7,006 bases of DNA from Methyloprofundus sp. (GTDB taxonomy: Bacteria > Pseudomonadota > Gammaproteobacteria > Methylococcales > Methylomonadaceae): NCBI GenBank assembly GCA_030619185.1, contig JAUXBW010000121.1, positions 1-7,006 on the forward strand. The letters are read 5' to 3'. The notes beneath the pieces are model-generated. The model saw only the letters and a list, made by a program, of their open reading frames with translations, was not told where the DNA came from and did not search any database. Numbering within the stretch: position 1 is the stretch's first letter; each line of letters starts with the position of its first letter. Made by a program: the position numbers and the translations under genes. Of the stretch, positions 1-6,091 are shown piece by piece.

Positions 1-78
1 AAACATTTTCTTACATGCCTATCGTATATAAATGATGTTACTATAGTGCTTATTTGTTTGCATAAGTAAAATAGGCAG

Positions 79-94
79 TTTCCATCTCCCTAAG
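79..94 (+). repeat. Short fragment resembling the right end of the 2728-2886 MITE
   Basis: TTCCATCTCCC at 80-90 is identical to the right terminus of the MITE that ends at 2886. The similarity continues into the flank: TAAGTTGCAG here against TTAGTGCAG there. No matching left arm is visible in the 79 bases available upstream, so this is either a decayed remnant, the end of an element that starts outside the window, or a chance match. It lies about 40 bases upstream of the DUF2333 gene, in its probable leader. No convincing -35/-10 pair was found in 1-131, only AT-rich -10-like stretches around 25-47. Confidence 0.4.
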
Positions 95-131
95 TTGCAG
101 GCATATCTACTAAATTGAATAGGATTATAAA

Positions 132-1148
132 ATGGCAGCCAGCGATTTTTCGCATGAAGCAGAATCGAAGGGATTTGCATGGTTTCTCGGTGTTCTTAGT
201 GCGATTGCTATCATAGCTATTGTGGTATTAGGCGGCTACTGGAGTATCGAGCCTAAACCTTTCGATGTGATAGCAGAAGCCAAGATGACTCAGGAAAAGA
301 ATGGAATTGAGGCTAATTCTCCTGATGGCTATGTGTACCCTGATGGGTATGTATTTGGAAATACCTTAGTACATATTGCAGAAATATTACTCTATAAGCC
401 GGGAGGCTATCTGACTAATGATGTCGGTGTGCCGGGCGTGTTATTGGATAATATTCCTAGCTGGGAATATGGTGCACTGATTATGTTGCGTGATGGTGCT
501 TCGGCATTAAGAAATCATCTGGCGCGTGCGCAATCTCAGTCAGCTGAAGATCCTGATTTGGCAAGAGCCGAACCCTATTTTTATTATGAGCGTAATTCAT
601 GGGCTTTACCCTCTACAGAAGCGGAATATGAAAAGGGGATTGATGCGCTACATTCTTATATGAGGCGACTGGCAGATCCGACAGATAAAAACCCGGGGCA
701 CTTTTATTCCCGGGCAGATAATTTATGGCAATATGTAGAGATTATTATCAAGCGTCTGGGTGGTATTTCAACACGATTATCCGCTAGTACTGACCGCTAT
801 GAAGCCTATGATATTCAACAAGAAAAATCAGCGGCGATTTCACAGACGACCTGGATGCAGCTGGATGATGAATTCTGGCAAGCAAGAGGATCCTGTTGGG
901 CATTGCTACATATATTAAAAGCTATTAGACATGATTTCAGGCTGATTTTAGAAGATAAACGTGCGATGGATACCGTAGAAATTATGATTCATGAAATGGA
1001 AAATGCATTGGCACCAATTACCAGCCCGGTTATTTTGAATGGCGATGGCTATGGTATTTTTGCTAACTATTCATTGGCTATGGCGAGTTATGTGTCGCGT
1101 GCAAGTGCCGCAGCACTTGATTTACGTGATGTAATGAACAGAGGTTAA
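132..1148 (+). CDS. DUF2333 family membrane-anchored protein
   Basis: This is a 338-residue protein that I recognise as the DUF2333 family of gammaproteobacteria; its biochemical function is not known. A short polar N-terminus (1-14) precedes one hydrophobic segment at about residues 15-37 (FAWFLGVLSAIAIIAIVVLG), after which the chain is soluble, so most of it is probably periplasmic with an uncleaved N-terminal anchor. Family-like blocks are KPGGYLTNDVGVPGVLLDN (89-107), the NIPSWEYGALIMLRD stretch (107-121), SQSAEDPDLARAEP (135-148), FYSRADNLW (191-199) and RLGGISTRLSAS (208-219). Length matches the family. The ATG at 132 is supported by AGGA at 121-124 with a 7-base gap. The DUF4389 gene follows 5 bases after the stop, so the two are probably co-transcribed. 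One oddity is an in-frame tandem repeat of PDGYV at residues 64-73. The family assignment is confident, the role is not known. Confidence 0.88.
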   Translation: MAASDFSHEAESKGFAWFLGVLSAIAIIAIVVLGGYWSIEPKPFDVIAEAKMTQEKNGIEANSPDGYVYPDGYVFGNTLVHIAEILLYKPGGYLTNDVGVPGVLLDNIPSWEYGALIMLRDGASALRNHLARAQSQSAEDPDLARAEPYFYYERNSWALPSTEAEYEKGIDALHSYMRRLADPTDKNPGHFYSRADNLWQYVEIIIKRLGGISTRLSASTDRYEAYDIQQEKSAAISQTTWMQLDDEFWQARGSCWALLHILKAIRHDFRLILEDKRAMDTVEIMIHEMENALAPITSPVILNGDGYGIFANYSLAMASYVSRASAAALDLRDVMNRG

Positions 1149-1153
1149 TTAAT

Positions 1154-1468
1154 ATGGAAGAAGAAATACAAGATAATCTTAAGCAGGTGAGTACCTGGAA
1201 GCGTATCGGTTTTATTTTGATTTTTGCAGTGATAGCTGGCGTGGTGCGAACCCTGATATGGGTGGTGGTCTTATTACAAATTGCATCCGCATTATTAACC
1301 GGTAATACCAATCAGCATATTCTGGGCTTTGGCCAGAAATTAGCTGCGTATTTGTATCATATTATGTTGTTTATGACCTTTAATACGGACACGGTGCCCT
1401 TTCCTTTTTCCGACTGGGATTTAACAGAGGAAACGATTCATGATAGGGATTTGGTCGCTAAAAAATAG
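1154..1468 (+). CDS. DUF4389 domain-containing small membrane protein
   Basis: A 104-residue protein that matches the DUF4389 family as I know it. A charged N-terminus (MEEEIQDNLKQ) is followed by a long hydrophobic stretch at residues 18-49, interrupted only by R32, which could form one long or two short helices. A second amphipathic or membrane segment at 61-76 leads into the characteristic block around residues 67-88, including FNTDTVPFPFSDW. The start is backed by AGAGG at 1140-1144, inside the end of the upstream gene, with a 9-base gap to ATG. The close spacing to the DUF2333 gene suggests joint expression and perhaps joint work at the inner membrane, but no function is established. The C-terminus (EETIHDRDLVAKK) is polar. 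Confidence 0.82.
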   Translation: MEEEIQDNLKQVSTWKRIGFILIFAVIAGVVRTLIWVVVLLQIASALLTGNTNQHILGFGQKLAAYLYHIMLFMTFNTDTVPFPFSDWDLTEETIHDRDLVAKK

Positions 1469-1476
1469 GCTGCAGG

Positions 1477-1548
1477 AATGTGTGCGACACATTTGAAGCA
1501 CTCCTTGGGGAGGGGCAGGTTTTTTTAGCCTGCATTTTATGGCGGGCT
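1477..1548 (+). terminator. Dyad-rich spacer, possible terminator or attenuator between DUF4389 and dinB
   Basis: Nine bases after the DUF4389 stop is a perfect 7-bp dyad, AATGTGT-GCG-ACACATT (1477-1493). Further on, a run of seven T (1520-1526) lies between GCAGG (1515-1519) and CCTGC (1529-1533), which can pair. The same CCTGC also belongs to a competing stem, AGCCTGC (1527-1533) with GCGGGCT (1542-1548, one G-T pair). Neither hairpin is a textbook intrinsic terminator: the T-run lies inside one loop and before the other stem. I call it a possible terminator because it closes the DUF2333-DUF4389 unit. No LexA-type box (CTGT-N8-ACAG) is visible anywhere in 1469-1624. Confidence 0.35.
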
Positions 1549-1624
1549 AAAGATCCCTATCCCATTGAGTTGTTCAAGGGTGTTGTGCGCATCCTAGCTT
1601 GGTGTTTTTTAGATAGGAACCGCC

Positions 1625-2728
1625 TTGAGTACCCGCAGCCTAAATAAAACCATGCCTGCACCGTTACGTAAAATCATTCACATAGATATGGATGCATTTT
1701 TTGCAGCGGTTGAACAGCGAGATAACCCAAAGTACCAAAATAGACCTATTATTGTTGGCGGCTCTCCCGATAGCCGAGGCGTTGTGGCTACTTGTAGTTA
1801 CGAAGCGAGAAAATACGGTATTCATTCTGCAATGCCATCAGCAACAGCCTTTCGCTTATGCCCGCAAGCGATTTTTGTAAAACCCCGGATTGCCATCTAC
1901 AAAGACGTTTCATCCCTTATCCGGCAAATCTTTTATCAATACACGACACTGGTTGAACCCGTATCACTGGATGAAGCTTATCTGGATGTTAGCCAAAGTG
2001 AACTCTGTCATGGCTCTGCCACCCGAATTGCACAAGCTATTAAGCAACAAATTTTATCCGAGACGGGCCTGGTGGCCTCGGCTGGTATTTCTTATAATAA
2101 ATTTTTTGCAAAAATTGCCTCTGATATGGATAAGCCAGATGGGCTATATCTTATAACACCAGAACAAGGACTGGACTTTGTTGAGCAATTACCTATAGGA
2201 AAGTTCCATGGTGTGGGTAAAGCAACGGAGCGGAAAATGCATGATCTGGGGATCAAAAATGGTGCTGATCTTAAGCAGTTTTCTTTGCCCGTTTTACAGC
2301 AACATTTTGGTAAATCAGCTTTATTCTTTTTTAAGGTTGCAAACGGGGTCGATGAACGTCCGGTAAAAACTGATCGTGAAACTAAATCCATAGGCACGGA
2401 AACAACCTATACTCATGATCTGCAGCACAGCAATGAAATTTACCAGCAGCTCGCTGAATTACTGGATAAAGCCCTGCTAAAAGTACAGACGAAAAAGCTC
2501 TATGCCCGAACCTTGACGATTAAAGTAAAGTATCATGACTTCCAGCAGATTACCCGCAGTTTAACTTTTAACAAGCCCATAAAAAATCAGCTATCAAAAA
2601 CCCCCATATTTCGGCAGTTATTACAAAGAGAGGGAATAGGGCAGAGTAAAATACGTTTATTAGGAGTGACCTTATCGTCGCTGGAAAAACAAACAAACTA
2701 CTATCAGCAAATGGATATATTTGATTAG
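1625..2728 (+). CDS. dinB: DNA polymerase IV (Y-family translesion polymerase)
   Basis: A 367-residue Y-family polymerase that copies past damaged bases without proofreading. The catalytic block HIDMDAFFAAVE puts metal ligands at D21 and D23 and the steric-gate aromatic at F26. The second acidic pair is D116/E117 in SLDEAYLDVS. These equal D8, D10, F13 and D103/E104 of the E. coli enzyme with a 13-residue offset. The thumb (around 185-245) and little finger (around 255-355) are complete. The last residues, QMDIFD, resemble a sliding-clamp binding motif. The start is TTG at 1625, chosen because AGGA at 1615-1618 is well placed (6-base gap). The alternative ATG at 1652 (M10) lacks a ribosome site but would give a more usual family length (358). 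The stop codon TAG lies in the duplicated target of the MITE that follows. No LexA box was seen, so SOS control is not supported here. Confidence 0.96.
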   Translation: MSTRSLNKTMPAPLRKIIHIDMDAFFAAVEQRDNPKYQNRPIIVGGSPDSRGVVATCSYEARKYGIHSAMPSATAFRLCPQAIFVKPRIAIYKDVSSLIRQIFYQYTTLVEPVSLDEAYLDVSQSELCHGSATRIAQAIKQQILSETGLVASAGISYNKFFAKIASDMDKPDGLYLITPEQGLDFVEQLPIGKFHGVGKATERKMHDLGIKNGADLKQFSLPVLQQHFGKSALFFFKVANGVDERPVKTDRETKSIGTETTYTHDLQHSNEIYQQLAELLDKALLKVQTKKLYARTLTIKVKYHDFQQITRSLTFNKPIKNQLSKTPIFRQLLQREGIGQSKIRLLGVTLSSLEKQTNYYQQMDIFD

Positions 2729-2886
2729 GGAGCTGGAAATAAATAATCATCCAAATATCGCGCAGAATTGTTATTTCTGTTTGAATCTTCTCAAGAGGAG
2801 CATAGTTGTTCTACGTAACGATTGAGAAGATTTAAACAGGGGTAAAAAGGCAAGTGAGATTGGATGATTATTTACTTCCATCTCCC
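2728..2886 (+). mobile_element. Hairpin MITE, copy 1 (159 bp, non-autonomous, no ORF)
   Basis: The ends at 2728-2754 and 2860-2886 are 27-bp inverted repeats matching at 25 of 27 positions (outer end GGGAG, inner end AATAATCATCCAA). Inside them is a second inverted repeat, 2777-2794 with 2822-2839, matching at 17 of 18, around a central segment 2795-2821 containing GCATAG and CTACGTAAC. The whole element could fold into a long cruciform or RNA hairpin. It is flanked by TTAG at 2725-2728 and 2887-2890, a candidate target duplication of 3-4 bp (one base is shared with the element end). Removing one copy restores a plain dinB end, GATTAGTGC, with the stop codon intact. The element probably also ends dinB transcripts. 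No transposase is encoded. IS5-type elements favour short YTAR/TNA targets, so an IS5-like parent is one possibility. Confidence 0.85.
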
Positions 2887-2990
2887 TTAGTGCAGCACTA
2901 GTTTATAGATCGGGGGGAGCAAGGCTTAGTCTGCACTTAATGTATTACTCCCGTTTCCCCCTGCACAATTTTAATGAACACAGGAGTGAT
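2887..2990. other. Non-coding spacer with competing inverted repeats downstream of MITE copy 1
   Basis: No gene is seen here. The stretch holds the palindrome TAGTGC-A-GCACTA (2888-2900). Its AGTGCAG half (2889-2895) can instead pair with CTGCACT at 2931-2937. GGGAG at 2915-2919 can pair with CTCCC at 2948-2952, and the six-G run 2912-2917 can pair with CCCCC at 2957-2961. The pairings interleave, so they are alternatives or a pseudoknot-like arrangement. Before the MITE inserted, this stretch lay directly at the dinB stop and may have been its original 3' end structure. No T-run typical of an intrinsic terminator follows. Confidence 0.35.
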
Positions 2991-2992
2991 AC

Positions 2993-3023
2993 GCTTTAGC
3001 TATTTCTAGGCTAAAGCTAAAAT
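2993..3023 (+). promoter_or_regulatory. Candidate promoter with embedded operator-like dyad for the 3057-5666 gene run
   Basis: TTTAGC (2995-3000) and TAAAAT (3018-3023) are spaced by exactly 17 bases and could be -35 and -10 boxes (3 of 6 and 5 of 6 consensus matches). They overlap a perfect 8-bp inverted repeat, GCTTTAGC (2993-3000) and GCTAAAGC (3010-3017). The left half covers the -35 box and the right half abuts the -10, which is where a dimeric repressor would block polymerase. An outer GAGTG (2984-2988) and CACTC (3027-3031) pair extends the symmetry. The predicted transcript start near 3030 leaves a leader of about 27 bases. The dyad might instead be an RNA hairpin. Confidence 0.45.
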
Positions 3024-3056
3024 TTACACTCTTACTGAAGCAATAAAGAGGACAAG

Positions 3057-3242
3057 ATGCAAATGGCAATGTGGGAAAGTGTGTTATTAGGCGTAATGGC
3101 ACTGGGACTTATTTTCTGGATGGGACCCGGTATCAAAGCCACGCTACAGCGTAGTAAAGAAGCACCTAAAGACTGGTTAGGAGCATTAGTGCCGATAGGC
3201 GGGGTGGTTTTATTTGTTATTTTTTTGATTATGATGGTTTGA
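3057..3242 (+). CDS. Small two-helix membrane protein, unknown function
   Basis: A 61-residue protein with two hydrophobic helices at about 7-23 and 42-61, joined by a basic loop (GPGIKATLQRSKEAPKDW). By the positive-inside rule the loop is cytoplasmic and both ends are outside. AGAGGA at 3047-3052 gives a good but slightly close ribosome site for ATG 3057; ATG 3063 (M3) is an alternative with a 10-base gap. The stop TGA ends one base before the darP start, so the gene appears to drive darP translation by coupling. I recognise no named family. It is held to be real because of its ribosome site, clean helix pattern, and tight join to a conserved gene. Confidence 0.72.
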   Translation: MQMAMWESVLLGVMALGLIFWMGPGIKATLQRSKEAPKDWLGALVPIGGVVLFVIFLIMMV

Positions 3243-3243
3243 T

Positions 3244-3786
3244 ATGAGTGACTTTATAGAGCCAGAGCAGGAAGAAGAAAGCTGGGCAATTAGACCGAAT
3301 AAATCTCAAATTAAACGTGATATCGCTGTTATCAGTGATTTATGTGAAGAAATAACCCAGTTAGCACCGGCTCAGATAGAACGCCTGGGTTTACCGGAGA
3401 ATATCCTGATAGCCATTATTGAAGCAACAAAAATGCCTGCCAAGGGAGCCAGGAAGCGGCAACTCAAATTTATTACCGGGGCAATGCGTAAGATAGACGT
3501 TGAATCGATTCAACAACAGTTAGACAAAATAAAAGCTAAAAGTGCGCATGCAACGCGTGAATTACATCAACTGGAACGCTGGCGTGAACGTTTGTTAGCG
3601 GATGATAAGCAGGCGCTTACTGAGTTTCTGATGCAAAATCCGGGAGCAGATGCACAGCATATGCGCCAGTTGATACGCAATGCCAAAAAAGAAATTGCGG
3701 CAGAGAAAGCACCTAAATCTTCACGCATACTGTTTCGTTATTTAAGAGAGTTGTTAGAAAACGGTGCAGAGCAAAGTGAATATTAG
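3244..3786 (+). CDS. darP: Ribosome biogenesis factor DarP (YjgA, DUF615)
   Basis: A 180-residue protein of the YjgA/DUF615 family, now called DarP, which associates with the late 50S precursor and helps its maturation. It is soluble, helical and highly charged. Family blocks seen are KSQIKRD (20-26), KGARKRQLKFITGAMR (67-82), LERWRERLL (110-118), RQLIRNAKKE (141-150) and PKSSRILFRYLREL (157-170). The acidic N-terminus (EPEQEEES) and the length are normal for the family. There is no clear Shine-Dalgarno sequence before ATG 3244, and only one base separates it from the upstream stop, which suggests termination-reinitiation coupling with the 61-residue membrane protein. The channel gene starts 14 bases after the stop. 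Confidence in the family is high. Confidence 0.94.
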   Translation: MSDFIEPEQEEESWAIRPNKSQIKRDIAVISDLCEEITQLAPAQIERLGLPENILIAIIEATKMPAKGARKRQLKFITGAMRKIDVESIQQQLDKIKAKSAHATRELHQLERWRERLLADDKQALTEFLMQNPGADAQHMRQLIRNAKKEIAAEKAPKSSRILFRYLRELLENGAEQSEY

Positions 3787-3800
3787 AAATAGAGTGATAA

Positions 3801-5666
3801 ATGTTTACCAAAATTTTTAAAGTTATTTTATTGCTGTTTTTGTTATTACTGTCCTTGGAGCTAAAAGCAAGTAATGAAGAAAAGTATGTAGCAATCGCTG
3901 CCATATTTAAGAATGTATCCGAAATTAATCGGGAAATTGCGGCAAACGATGATGATGCAAAGCTGCAGGCGTTAATCATGAAAAAAAATAGCGTTTTCCA
4001 AAGTCTATTATTGGTTATTCGTGGTTCTTTTATTGATTATAACGTAAAGCAAATGGACCAGGAGGAAGTGAAGTTATTGCTCTCCAAGATGAGCATTAAT
4101 CGTTCTCGCGGAAACGTGGTTGCCGTGCAACGTGATCAGTATAAGATCGACTTTATTTCGACCAAGCGTGATATAGGGGAATATGTCGTCTATCTCGTAG
4201 AAGCAAGTCGTAACTACCAGAAAAAAGAAGAGATTATAGCTGCAACCAGGCAGAGAATTAAGTCACTTAAACAAAAAATCAAGTCGACACCAATTCCACT
4301 TGCAGGTGAAAGTATCGTTTATCAGGATCTGGCAAAAAATCATGCTGCTTTATTGAGGATTTATACCGTTTATCAAGATTTTCTTGAATATGTGTTAGTC
4401 AATACTGATGATATTGTGACCACCAGCTTTTTGCAAAAGCTGTCTTTAATAAACTTCATTTCATATTTTAATAGCATGGAGGTGTTTAGAAATATTAACT
4501 ACAAGATAGCGCCTTTACGTATAGACATGGGAGGGATGATTGTTTCCCTGTTTATTATGCTACTCAATGTAATTGCTTTTCCCCTTGTTTCAAAAGCAAG
4601 TAACCGCCTGGTTGAGCGATATATCCTGAATGATGGTAAAGTTGAAAATATGGAGCTTGTGTTTATTAGTATGCACAAGCCGATCTTATGGTTAATGCTA
4701 TTTTTTGGGATTGATCTGGCAATGAATGCCCTGCTATATAAAACCGAGATTAAACTGACACTTGATTATTTTATTTATTTTATCTACAGCGGCTTATATA
4801 TTTATTTGTTATTTAGTGTAATCGACAGTGTTGCAGTCGTTCATTCCGAGCAAGCCGCAAGACATAACAGGCCCTATAGTAAAGAGTTGGTAATATTACT
4901 GGTCAAGGGATTGAAAGGCCTGGTTTTTCTAATTGTTTTAACCTTATTAATGAGTCATTTTGGTATTAACATCACCGCGATTCTGTCCACTCTGGGGATT
5001 GGGGGATTAGCATTTGCTATGGCGGCTAAAGATAGCTTGTCTAACTTTTTTGGTGGCCTGAATGTTATGATCGACCGGATTTATAAAATGGGTGACTGGA
5101 TAAAAGTTGGTTCTGTTGAGGGTACCGTGGTTGAAATAGGGTTACGCAGTACTACCGTGAGAACTTTTGATAATGCCTTGATCACTATGCCGAACTCATT
5201 GGTGTCAACGGCAAGCGTACTAAACTGGAATCGTCGTGCAGTGGGACGGCGTATAAAAATGCATATTGCTGTGACCTATGAAAGTAATATGGATGATATC
5301 CGTCAGGCACTAGAGGATATTAAACAAATGCTTGCCGAACACCCTGACATAGCAAGCCCCAAAGTAAAGCACGTATCAACACAGGCGAGGAACAAATTTA
5401 TATCTCAAGAGGATTTTCATGGCGTTAAATCCACCCAGCTGGTTTTTTTAGACCGTTACAGTGACTATTCAATCGATATATTGATTTACTGTTTTTCAAA
5501 AACAGTAAACTGGGCTAAATGGCTAGAAGTTAAACAGGATGTGATGTTTAAAATTGCCGAGATTCTGGATAATAATAATCTTTGTTTTGCCTACCCAACC
5601 AATGTTCAGATTAATCGCGATGCGGGTAGTTCAGGGATAGACGCGCATGACTTATTAGCTGAATAA
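3801..5666 (+). CDS. MscS-family mechanosensitive ion channel with periplasmic N-terminal extension
   Basis: A 621-residue inner-membrane channel of the MscS superfamily, which opens under membrane tension to release solutes on osmotic downshock. Residues 1-24 look like a cleavable signal peptide (hydrophobic core, then LKAS). A helical, probably coiled-coil periplasmic region follows to about 235. Membrane helices lie at about 245-263, 293-310, 325-345 and 365-384, then the pore helix 390-420 (TLGIGGLAFAMAAKDSLSNFFGG), rich in Gly and Ala as expected. The beta domain includes GDWIKVGSVEGTVVEIGLRS (431-450) and ITMPNSLV (461-468). The alpha/beta vestibule domain runs to about 605. Layout recalls the longer YnaI/YbdG-type or MscK-like members rather than the 286-residue MscS itself. 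A weak GAG at 3792-3794 precedes ATG 3801. It is last in the darP run. The exact subfamily and any gating ion are not resolved. Confidence 0.93.
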   Translation: MFTKIFKVILLLFLLLLSLELKASNEEKYVAIAAIFKNVSEINREIAANDDDAKLQALIMKKNSVFQSLLLVIRGSFIDYNVKQMDQEEVKLLLSKMSINRSRGNVVAVQRDQYKIDFISTKRDIGEYVVYLVEASRNYQKKEEIIAATRQRIKSLKQKIKSTPIPLAGESIVYQDLAKNHAALLRIYTVYQDFLEYVLVNTDDIVTTSFLQKLSLINFISYFNSMEVFRNINYKIAPLRIDMGGMIVSLFIMLLNVIAFPLVSKASNRLVERYILNDGKVENMELVFISMHKPILWLMLFFGIDLAMNALLYKTEIKLTLDYFIYFIYSGLYIYLLFSVIDSVAVVHSEQAARHNRPYSKELVILLVKGLKGLVFLIVLTLLMSHFGINITAILSTLGIGGLAFAMAAKDSLSNFFGGLNVMIDRIYKMGDWIKVGSVEGTVVEIGLRSTTVRTFDNALITMPNSLVSTASVLNWNRRAVGRRIKMHIAVTYESNMDDIRQALEDIKQMLAEHPDIASPKVKHVSTQARNKFISQEDFHGVKSTQLVFLDRYSDYSIDILIYCFSKTVNWAKWLEVKQDVMFKIAEILDNNNLCFAYPTNVQINRDAGSSGIDAHDLLAE

Positions 5667-5881
5667 TGTATTTTATAAGATTGGGCGTATGACAGATATA
5701 TTCTTCCTTTGTCCACTGGTTTTCTGGATATATGCAGGAAAGAACCTCGGCAAATGAAAGATAGGGGAGGGCAAAGGTTTTTCTTATATTCCCTTGACCT
5801 TTCATGTTCTGCTACTCAGTTAAGGGGAGAGGTGCTGAGGAACGAAGCGCGTCTTGCGGTGACTGATACTGATACGCTTGC
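5667..5881. other. Non-coding stretch between the channel gene and MITE copy 2
   Basis: I see no gene that I would defend here. An open frame at 5709-5903 runs into the MITE, has no ribosome site and no family resemblance. An imperfect dyad may end the channel transcript: ATGAAAG (5754-5760) with CTTTCAT (5799-5805). An overlapping alternative pairs AAAGGT (5773-5778) with ACCTTT (5797-5802), with TTTTT (5778-5782) inside the loop. Neither is a standard terminator. A short tandem ACTGAT-ACTGAT repeat lies near 5864-5875. The AT/GC texture differs from the coding DNA and could be the remains of an older insertion, though no parent is identified. Confidence 0.35.
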
Positions 5882-5884
5882 TAA

Positions 5885-6042
5885 GGCAACTCGCAATAAA
5901 TAACCCACCCACCTTGCTGGTCTTTTTGTCCGTCTTCTGCGTTGTGAAAATAGTTGCGTAGCTAGCTATGCGCCTATCTCTACGCCTTGAAGACAAACAA
6001 AAATCCTGCGCAAAATGGGTAGGTTATTTATTGCGAGTTGCC
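5885..6042 (-). mobile_element. Hairpin MITE, copy 2 (158 bp, diverged, opposite orientation to copy 1)
   Basis: Inverted repeats 5885-5911 and 6016-6042 match at 26 of 27 positions (outer end GGCAACTCGCAATAAATAACC, one mismatch near the inner end). Inner arms, such as GTCTTC in the right-hand arm read in reverse against GAAGAC in the left, extend the pairing, and the centre is the near-palindrome GCGTAGCTAGCTATGC (5956-5971). The flanks are CTAA at 5881-5884 and CTAA at 6042-6045, a candidate duplication that reads TTAG in element orientation, as for copy 1. Reversed, it aligns with copy 1 at GCGCAG, GCATAG, CTACG-AAC and the AAAAAG block. It lies between convergent genes, so a hairpin here could stop transcription from both sides. 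It has no coding capacity. Confidence 0.85.
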
Positions 6043-6079
6043 TAACATCGTAAGCACATCCTATGTTAATCCTCTTATA

Positions 6080-6091
6080 GAGTTGCCTTAG
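6080..6091 (-). repeat. Solo MITE end plus target (GAGTTGCCTTAG) overlapping a stop codon
   Basis: GAGTTGCCTTAG is the exact reverse complement of CTAAGGCAACTC at 5881-5892, the outer 8 bases of MITE copy 2 together with its 4-base target. TTA at 6088-6090 is also the stop codon (TAA) of the minus-strand gene. The sequence on the other side of the fragment (6046-6079) does not continue the repeat except for a nearby TTAT. This could be a decayed second insertion, an end left by rearrangement, or a site the element once used. Confidence 0.5.

Noticed and set aside
2092..2397. Minus-strand and other-frame open frames within dinB and darP
   Set aside because: They overlap well-conserved genes entirely and show no ribosome site or family features.
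1652..2728. ATG at 1652 as the dinB start
   Set aside because: It has no ribosome site, while TTG 1625 has AGGA at a good distance. It remains possible, as it would give a more usual N-terminus.
2728..3056. CRISPR array or riboswitch in the gap after dinB
   Set aside because: The repeats are inverted arms of one element, not direct repeats with spacers, and no known riboswitch core was recognised.
5709..5903. 64-codon open frame after the channel gene
   Set aside because: No ribosome site, no family resemblance, and its 3' end lies inside MITE copy 2.
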